NCBI GenBank assembly: GCA_018064855.1
Contig: JAGHUM010000103.1
Location: forward strand, 1 to 36,875
DNA: 36,875 nucleotides
Direction of reading: 5' to 3'
Origin: Candidatus Physcocola equi
Lineage (GTDB): Bacteria > Bacteroidota > Bacteroidia > Bacteroidales > Paludibacteraceae
Shown here one piece after another: positions 32,507-36,875 of the stretch; the stretch's first letter is position 1, and each line of letters starts with the position of its first letter. Both the position numbers and the translations under genes were made by a program. The notes beneath the pieces are model-generated. The model ran no database searches. It had not been told where the DNA came from and saw only the letters and a list, made by a program, of their open reading frames with translations.

Positions 32507-33172
32507 TCAAATATAAAAATCCGTTTCATCAACAAGGCCTGCACGCATCGCATATTTCATGGCATCGTGTGCACAGTTGACGTTTAGTTTACGGAAAATA
32601 TTCTTACGGTGGGAATTGATGGTGTGGATACTTGAAAACCGTTCTGCGGCGATTTCTTTTGTCGTCTTCCCCTGTGCTATTGCCTTCAGCACCTCCCTTT
32701 CTGTCTGCGTAAGATCGTCCTTATGATGCTCCTTCTCAGTATCACGAGCCAGCAAAACCTTGGTAGCCTGCTGAGAAATGTAACGCTCACCAGAAATGAG
32801 ATAATGCATGGCTTCTCGCAGATTATATAGAGACGCATCTTTATAAATCACGCCAATACGCTGCGAGTTGTATATGACGTAACGCAAGAAATCCGGAGTC
32901 AACTCATCGGAAAGCAACAGGAAAGTGACGTTGGGATTACTGTCGCTCAAGATGACCAACTGCTCACAAGTTGAGAAATCAAAAAGTGTGTAGTCAAGTA
33001 TAACGGCAGTATGAATTTTATCGCGAATCATAGCACTCAACTGCCGACAATCGCTCGCATATTCCACTTTAGGAGCACCACTTGCATATTCTGGTAACGC
33101 ACGAATTATCGCTTCCACAGCAAATGCTGTGAGTTCCTGGTTGTCTGCTATTATTACACGTTCTGCATTCAT
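32507..33172 (-). CDS. NarL/LuxR-family response regulator (orphan)
   Basis: A 221-residue two-domain regulator. The receiver domain (about 1-125) has acidic D10, the likely phosphorylation site D60 in AVILDYTLFD, and VIYKDASLYNLREAM, where a Lys normally contacts the phosphate. The LuxR-type helix-turn-helix (about 155-215) reads LTQTEREVLKAIAQGKTTKEIAAERFSSIHTINSHRKNIFRKL. No histidine kinase is adjacent. NarL-type dimers bind two heptamers with a 2-base gap; the sulfur palindrome found here can be read as TCACATA-NN-TATGTGA, a 7-2-7 array. The regulator sits inside the cluster, so it is my first candidate for that site. Its own promoter does not show the palindrome. Confidence 0.9.
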   Translation of the reverse strand: MNAERVIIADNQELTAFAVEAIIRALPEYASGAPKVEYASDCRQLSAMIRDKIHTAVILDYTLFDFSTCEQLVILSDSNPNVTFLLLSDELTPDFLRYVIYNSQRIGVIYKDASLYNLREAMHYLISGERYISQQATKVLLARDTEKEHHKDDLTQTEREVLKAIAQGKTTKEIAAERFSSIHTINSHRKNIFRKLNVNCAHDAMKYAMRAGLVDETDFYI

Positions 33173-33257
33173 TATAAACCTCTTTTCTATAATAGAGAAT
33201 ATACACGTTGAATTTTATTGCAAAATAAATTATTTTACAATAAAACATGAATATAAT

Positions 33258-33297
33258 ACAAAAAAGCCCAGACTATTTAAACACAAACAATCTGGGC
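33258..33297 (-). terminator. Terminator of the trx-ThiS-E1-JAMM operon
   Basis: GCCCAGA (33266-33272) pairs with TCTGGGC (33291-33297). On the minus strand TTTTTTGTATT follows. It lies 9 bases after the JAMM gene stop. Confidence 0.8.
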
Positions 33298-33305
33298 GAA
33301 AGAAA

Positions 33306-33794
33306 TTAAACTATTACAGGGAAGCGGGTAACTTCCTTTTCCTTTATCCTAAAAGCATTCAAGACGGGTTCTCCATCGGGAACATATGGTTGCCCCGATA
33401 CATCCGGAGCAAGCGATAAAATGAGATAGAGAGCATTGGGATCGAAAGCAAGGCGTTTGTCTTCTTCCGATGGCCTGCTGGGAGATGCCGGATGACTATG
33501 CCAATTACCAATGACTTTCAAACCATTCGCACGGGCATATTTAATTGCAGCGAACTGTTCCTTTGGATCGAGTGAGAAATGCTCAACGGCATGATCGACA
33601 TTGGTCAGAGGATAATTGTATGTGATTGTCTTTTGACCATCATCTCCAATGGTACCTAGTGCGTATCCACAACTCTCAACAGGAGCATCTTTCTTCGCCT
33701 GCGAAACAATGGAGTCGTAGGCTTCTTGCGTGATACGGATCACCTCGTTCGACTCATGCCATCCGTATGTCTGTTCTCCTATCGTCATATTCAA
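33306..33794 (-). CDS. JAMM/Mec+-type metalloprotease for the sulfur carrier
   Basis: A 162-residue zinc peptidase of the JAMM family. The full motif is present: catalytic E40 in VESCGY, and H99-x-H101-P with S109 and D112 in WHSHPASPSRPSEED. Relatives in sulfur metabolism are Mec+ of Mycobacterium (releases cysteine from CysO) and HcyD of Wolinella (trims the C-terminus of the HcyS carrier). The ThiS-like protein of this operon ends in GGGQF, so removal of the last two residues, QF, is an obvious job for it. It is the last gene of the unit, 2 bases after the E1-like gene, and followed by a terminator. Release of the amino acid product from the carrier is an alternative or additional role. 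Confidence 0.9.
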   Translation of the reverse strand: MNMTIGEQTYGWHESNEVIRITQEAYDSIVSQAKKDAPVESCGYALGTIGDDGQKTITYNYPLTNVDHAVEHFSLDPKEQFAAIKYARANGLKVIGNWHSHPASPSRPSEEDKRLAFDPNALYLILSLAPDVSGQPYVPDGEPVLNAFRIKEKEVTRFPVIV

Positions 33795-33796
33795 AT

Positions 33797-34609
33797 TTAT
33801 TTGTGGTTTTTCAAGTCACAAGTAGCCTGCTCGTAGTCGATCAACTCAGTGATTGTTGGATTGTCTCCACACAATTTGCAATGCTTGTTGTGACGGATAC
33901 TAATCTTACGGAAATCCATTGTTTTAGCATTGAATGTTAGCAGTTTGTTTGTCAGCAATTCGCCAACACCTGTGATATACTTCAATGTTTCCGCAGCCTG
34001 AATGGTACCCAACATACCGGCAATGGCGCCAAGCACACCCGCCTGCGAACAAGTCGGTACCGCATTTGGTGGAGGCGGAGCTCCAAACACGCAACGGTAA
34101 CAAGCCGAACCTGGAACATGGGTGAAGGTCTGACCTTCAAATCTCAATATACCACCATGACTGAATGGCTTGCCAGCCTGCACACAGGCATCGTTGATGA
34201 GGAACTTCACAGGGAAATTATCTGTGCCGTCCACAATGAAATCATAATCTTTGATGATATCCAACGCATTGTTGGCCATCAAAAGATCTTGAATTGCGTT
34301 TACCTTCACATTCGGATTGATTGCCAGCATCTTCTCTTTTGCCGAGATAACCTTCGGCGTATCAACGTCCTTTGTGAAATGAATCACCTGTCGCTGCAGA
34401 TTGGAAAGATCCACCACATCGCCATCAATAATACCAATGGTACCTACACCTGCAGCAGCAAGATAGAGCGAAACCGGAGCACCCAATCCTCCTGCACCTA
34501 CCACCAGTACCTTGGCCTCTTTTATCTTTTCCTGTCCTTCCACACCAACATCCTGCAATAAGATATGTCGGCTGTAACGGAGCAGTTCTTCTTCTGAAAA
34601 ATCAAACAT
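33797..34609 (-). CDS. ThiF/MoeB-type E1-like adenylyltransferase (HcyF-like)
   Basis: A 270-residue enzyme that adenylates the C-terminal glycine of a ubiquitin-like sulfur carrier, preparing it for thiocarboxylate formation. ATP-binding GAGGLG (38-43), DLSNLQRQVI, and TDNFPVKFLIND are typical. The zinc cysteines are C170/C173 (ACYRC) and C244/C247 (HCKLC), and C187 (PTCSQAG) is at the catalytic-Cys position. It has no C-terminal rhodanese domain, unlike MoeZ, so sulfur must come from another donor such as sulfide. Its partners are clear from position: the carrier gene lies 66 bases upstream and the JAMM gene 2 bases downstream. ThiF or MoeB roles in thiamine or molybdopterin are less likely, as no such genes are here. 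Confidence 0.92.
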   Translation of the reverse strand: MFDFSEEELLRYSRHILLQDVGVEGQEKIKEAKVLVVGAGGLGAPVSLYLAAAGVGTIGIIDGDVVDLSNLQRQVIHFTKDVDTPKVISAKEKMLAINPNVKVNAIQDLLMANNALDIIKDYDFIVDGTDNFPVKFLINDACVQAGKPFSHGGILRFEGQTFTHVPGSACYRCVFGAPPPPNAVPTCSQAGVLGAIAGMLGTIQAAETLKYITGVGELLTNKLLTFNAKTMDFRKISIRHNKHCKLCGDNPTITELIDYEQATCDLKNHK

Positions 34610-34675
34610 AATTTATAATCAACAGTTGATAGTTAATGATTATTGGTTTTGAGCCATTTCATAATGCTCCACGAA

Positions 34676-34888
34676 TCAGAATTGTCCTCCTCCCATGAAG
34701 TAAAGGAAATCCACAGCGTCGCCCTCTTTTATCTGCAGGGTGTCAAACTCCTCACGTTCAACAAACTCTTCGTTGATTTGCACACTCACCATTTCTGGTT
34801 GAAACACATTGTTCGCCTTTATCAATTCCGACACGGTAAGAGGCAACTGTACCTCTTGATCTTCACCATTTACAATAATCTTTGCCAT
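34676..34888 (-). CDS. ThiS-like sulfur carrier protein with C-terminal extension (GGGQF)
   Basis: A 70-residue ubiquitin-fold protein of the ThiS/MoaD group: IIVNGEDQEVQLPLTVSEL, NEEFVEREEFDTLQIKEGDAVDFLYFMGGG. In ThiS the protein ends with GG, the site of adenylation and thiocarboxylate formation. Here two residues, QF, follow GGG; the stop TGA is at 34678-34676 and I re-read the codons (ATG GGA GGA GGA CAA TTC) to confirm this. The protein should therefore be inactive until a protease removes the tail, and the JAMM protease is encoded in the same operon. The leader AAAGAAAGGAATT precedes the ATG. It lies 83 bases after thioredoxin. HcyS-like function in homocysteine or cysteine synthesis is the best reading. 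Confidence 0.9.
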   Translation of the reverse strand: MAKIIVNGEDQEVQLPLTVSELIKANNVFQPEMVSVQINEEFVEREEFDTLQIKEGDAVDFLYFMGGGQF

Positions 34889-34971
34889 AGTTCTAATTCC
34901 TTTCTTTTTTGGGAGTCTCTTCCCTGTTAATTATGGGTGTCTTTTATAAATTCACCGATTAGAAAAACGTA

Positions 34972-35289
34972 TTATAAATACTTATCAATTGTGTCTGTGA
35001 TTTTCAACTTGTTCACAGCACCACTTAACCTTTCGACCACTTCTCCATCTTTCAAGACAAGTATGGTTGGTATGTTGCGTATTCCGTAAAGATCTGTCAG
35101 CGCCTCGTTGTTTTCCACATTACACTTTCCAACAACGGCCTTTCCCTCGTAGTCCTCGGCCACTTGTGCGAGGATTGGAGACAATCGCTGACACGGGCCA
35201 CACCATGTTGCCCAGAAATCTACCACTACCACGCCTTTTTGTTTAAGTATTACCGCATGGTTGTCCTCTGTTATTTTCAATTCTGCCAT
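34972..35289 (-). CDS. trx: Thioredoxin
   Basis: A 105-residue thioredoxin with active site WCGPC (29-33) and the cis-proline loop NIPTI, normal length. It is the reductant for APS reductase and for protein disulfides. It is the first gene of the unit trx, ThiS-like carrier, E1-like enzyme, JAMM protease. The promoter has the sulfur palindrome at 57 bp from its -7 box, so this thioredoxin is probably dedicated to sulfate reduction rather than the general housekeeping copy. The leader AAGAAAGAAATT before the ATG is shared with cysD, cysN and the ThiS-like gene. Confidence 0.95.
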   Translation of the reverse strand: MAELKITEDNHAVILKQKGVVVVDFWATWCGPCQRLSPILAQVAEDYEGKAVVGKCNVENNEALTDLYGIRNIPTILVLKDGEVVERLSGAVNKLKITDTIDKYL

Positions 35290-35326
35290 AATTCAATTTC
35301 TTTCTTGTTTTGTTTTTTTCTCAGTG

Positions 35327-35396
35327 CAAAATTACTTGGATATGTCCACCGTCGAAATAACGTCTTATTGGTAATCGTATCACATACGTTTGTGAT
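35327..35396 (-). promoter_or_regulatory. trx operon promoter with sulfur-regulon palindrome
   Basis: The -7 box TAATTTTG is at 35334-35327. ATCACATA-CG-TTTGTGAT at 35379-35396, the most symmetric copy after the pst one, is centred 57 bp from the -7 centre and ends just before the hemL stop at 35398. A poor proximal copy ATAACGTC-TT-ATTGGTAA is at 35357-35374. No -33 TTTG. Confidence 0.75.
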
Positions 35397-35397
35397 A

Positions 35398-36672
35398 TCA
35401 ACCCTCAAAACCCTTTGCAATTTCCAATACTTCAGCAAGTTTCTCTTCGGTATGCTGAATTGAGATGAAGTTCCCCTCAAATTGAGATGGTGATATATAG
35501 ACACCGTGTGAAAGCATATAGCGAAAGAAGCGGGCAAAAGCCGCAGTATCACTCTTTTTCACATCACTGAAATTCTGTAGACCGACGCCATTTGTGAAGA
35601 AAGGCGTGAACATATTGCCAACGTGGTTGATCACTACTCCCTTAGGACGAAGAATTGCTGCCAATTCTTTGATAAACTTTTCGGCTTTGGCATTCAAGTC
35701 TTCGTATATATTTGGCTGGCTTAATATAGCAAGTGTGGCAAGACCTGCAGTCATGGCGATTGGATTACCGGAAAGTGTGCCAGCCTGATAAACAGGACCT
35801 AACGGAGCCAAGAGTTGCATGATTTCTTTTCGACCACCAAACGCGGCTGCAGGAAACCCTCCTCCTACAATCTTTCCAACGGTCGTAAGGTCCGGACTGA
35901 TACCATAGTATTTCTGTGCGCCACCCAGTGTCAGACGAAAACCTGTTATCACCTCATCAAAAATCAGAAGCGACTGATTTTCCAACGTGATCTCGCGCAG
36001 GAATCTCAGAAAATCTTCCTGCTGCGGCACCACTCCCATGTTGGCAGGTACCGGTTCAACGATTATCGCAGCAATCTCGTTTTTATGCTGACGGAAGATC
36101 TCACGCACCGCTTCCTTGTCGTTGAAAGGAGCAACAAGGGTGTATTTGGCAAAATCTTGAGGCACACCTGCAGAACTGCTTATTCCACATGTCGCGACAC
36201 CAGATCCCGCACTTACCAGCAGATGATCGGCGTGACCGTGATAACAGCCTTCAAATTTGATGATATAGTCTCTTTTTGTATAACCACGCGCCAAACGAAT
36301 GGCCGACATGGTGGCTTCTGTGCCGGAATTGACAAACCGGACCTGCTCCATCGACGGAATCAAGTCCGACACTCTTTTGGCCAACTGCGTTTCAAGCAAA
36401 GTTGGGATTCCGTAACTTGTGCCATTCGGAATCGCACCTATCACAGCCTGCTGAACACTTGGGTTGGCATGACCGGCTATGAACACCCCCCACGAAAGAC
36501 AGAAATCGGTGTATTGGTTGTCGTCGATATCAGTCAACGTCACCCCCTCTGCTTTTCGTATAAAAAGTGGTGTAGCCCCCACGCTTCTTAATGCTCTCAC
36601 CGGACTATTGACTCCTCCTGGAATATATTTTTGCGCCTCTTCAAAGGCTGCGATTGATTTTTCTCTACCCAT
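35398..36672 (-). CDS. hemL: Glutamate-1-semialdehyde 2,1-aminomutase
   Basis: A 424-residue PLP enzyme that converts glutamate-1-semialdehyde to 5-aminolevulinate, the precursor of heme, siroheme and cobamides. Conserved stretches are PGGVNSPVRALRSVG, FVNSGTEATMSAIRLARGYT, KFEGCYHGHADHLLV and LIFDEVITGFR; the PLP lysine (about K265) is in TVGKIVGGGFPAAAFGG. Length is normal. Its product feeds siroheme, the cofactor of the sulfite reductase encoded in this cluster, which may explain its position just upstream of the trx unit. The downstream trx promoter is separate. No classic promoter is obvious in the roughly 90 bases between its start and the hairpin at 36764. Confidence 0.95.
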   Translation of the reverse strand: MGREKSIAAFEEAQKYIPGGVNSPVRALRSVGATPLFIRKAEGVTLTDIDDNQYTDFCLSWGVFIAGHANPSVQQAVIGAIPNGTSYGIPTLLETQLAKRVSDLIPSMEQVRFVNSGTEATMSAIRLARGYTKRDYIIKFEGCYHGHADHLLVSAGSGVATCGISSSAGVPQDFAKYTLVAPFNDKEAVREIFRQHKNEIAAIIVEPVPANMGVVPQQEDFLRFLREITLENQSLLIFDEVITGFRLTLGGAQKYYGISPDLTTVGKIVGGGFPAAAFGGRKEIMQLLAPLGPVYQAGTLSGNPIAMTAGLATLAILSQPNIYEDLNAKAEKFIKELAAILRPKGVVINHVGNMFTPFFTNGVGLQNFSDVKKSDTAAFARFFRYMLSHGVYISPSQFEGNFISIQHTEEKLAEVLEIAKGFEG

Positions 36673-36763
36673 TTTCTATCTCATTTCGTAAAATTTATGA
36701 TGAACGCTATTCAAAAAAAACAGATTTCATCGAGGGCACTGAAAAACCTGCTCGCAGATAATT

Positions 36764-36798
36764 ATCGCACTTGTGTATTGCACAAGTGCGATTTTTTT
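36764..36798 (+). terminator. Strong hairpin with T-run, possible IS-end terminator
   Basis: A perfect 12-bp stem, ATCGCACTTGTG (36764-36775) and CACAAGTGCGAT (36781-36792), with loop TATTG and a run of seven T. It stands just before a plus-strand gene start rather than after a gene, as in insertion sequences that block read-through into their transposase. Confidence 0.7.
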
Positions 36799-36828
36799 CG
36801 TATATTAATACTGTAAAAAAAAACAGTT

Positions 36829-36875
36829 ATGCTAGACCAACAGTTATCGCTTCAATTGTCAGAATACAGTGATTT
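36829..36875 (+). CDS. Start of a gene cut by the window edge, possibly an IS1182-type transposase
   Basis: Fifteen codons from the ATG at 36829 read MLDQQLSLQLSEYSD and run off the window. The sequence recalls the N-terminus of Bacteroidetes IS1182-like transposases, which start with short Gln/Leu/Ser-rich segments followed by YDLIVPKDN-type sequence; only this beginning is available, so the assignment is tentative. The hairpin at 36764-36798, with its T-run directed toward this gene, agrees with an insertion sequence end. Confidence 0.4.
   Translation, partial: MLDQQLSLQLSEYSD

Noticed and set aside
33797..34888. A thiamine (ThiS/ThiF) or molybdopterin (MoaD/MoeB) role for the carrier and E1-like pair
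   Set aside because: No thiamine or molybdopterin genes are near, the carrier has a two-residue tail, and a JAMM protease is in the operon.
1..36875. CRISPR arrays, tRNA or rRNA genes
   Set aside because: No regularly spaced repeats, cloverleaf sequences or rRNA segments were recognised by reading.

Overview
The window looks like a chromosomal segment of a Bacteroidales bacterium, most likely Prevotellaceae or a close relative. Evidence: recurrent Bacteroidetes-type -7 boxes (TAnnTTTG), sometimes with a -33 TTTG; A-rich leaders instead of regular Shine-Dalgarno sites; secreted proteins with type IX-like C-terminal tails; CotH/lamin-tail proteins; and a phosphate-selective-type porin next to a Pst-like transporter. 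This placement is inference; no rRNA or other marker gene is present.

Layout. 1-1340: a YD-repeat-like secreted protein whose 3' end has decayed, flanked by short inverted repeats. 1417-6761 (minus): a flavodiiron protein, a YeiH-type transporter, then the unit metY - GNAT - cysK. 6762-8876 (plus): a DUF4143-type ATPase behind two tandem inverted repeats, and an Lrp/AsnC regulator. 8880-17491: two large CotH/lamin-tail surface proteins (minus), a membrane protein with a GldL-like motif, a secreted GH16 beta-glucanase and a 60-residue protein (plus). 17492-18001: intergenic DNA with remnants of a second DUF4143 ATPase. 18002-30410: the sulfur core, namely cysD-cysN-cysH-sulfite reductase, a porin plus PstS-like binding protein, a Pst-like ATPase plus a Cys/Met PLP enzyme, and a divergent glycosyltransferase-pstC-pstA unit. 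30480-33172 (minus): a YD/Sel1/TonB fusion protein and a LuxR/NarL-type response regulator. 33306-36672 (minus): JAMM protease, E1-like enzyme, ThiS-like carrier, thioredoxin and hemL. The right edge holds a strong hairpin and the first codons of what may be an IS transposase.

How it works together. Sulfate would be taken up by the porin and Pst-like ABC system, activated by CysDN, reduced by an Fe-S APS reductase using thioredoxin, then reduced to sulfide by a siroheme sulfite reductase that carries a TusA-like domain. Sulfide is fixed by CysK and MetY. The ThiS-like protein ends in GGGQF, so it needs trimming, and it is encoded with a JAMM protease and an E1-like enzyme. This gene set matches the protein-thiocarboxylate route to cysteine or homocysteine known from Mycobacterium (CysO/Mec+) and Wolinella (HcyS/F/D).

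Main discovery. Five promoters (cysD, porin, pstB-like, glycosyltransferase-pstCA, trx) carry an 18-bp palindrome, consensus ATCACATA-NN-TATGTGAT, centred exactly 57 bp upstream of the centre of the -7 box. Most have a second, usually weaker copy 22 bp closer. This defines a shared sulfur regulon that includes the Pst-like transporter and the thiocarboxylate operon. A weaker copy precedes metY at 58 bp. The 7-2-7 geometry resembles NarL/FixJ sites, and a response regulator of that family (32507-33172) lies inside the cluster.
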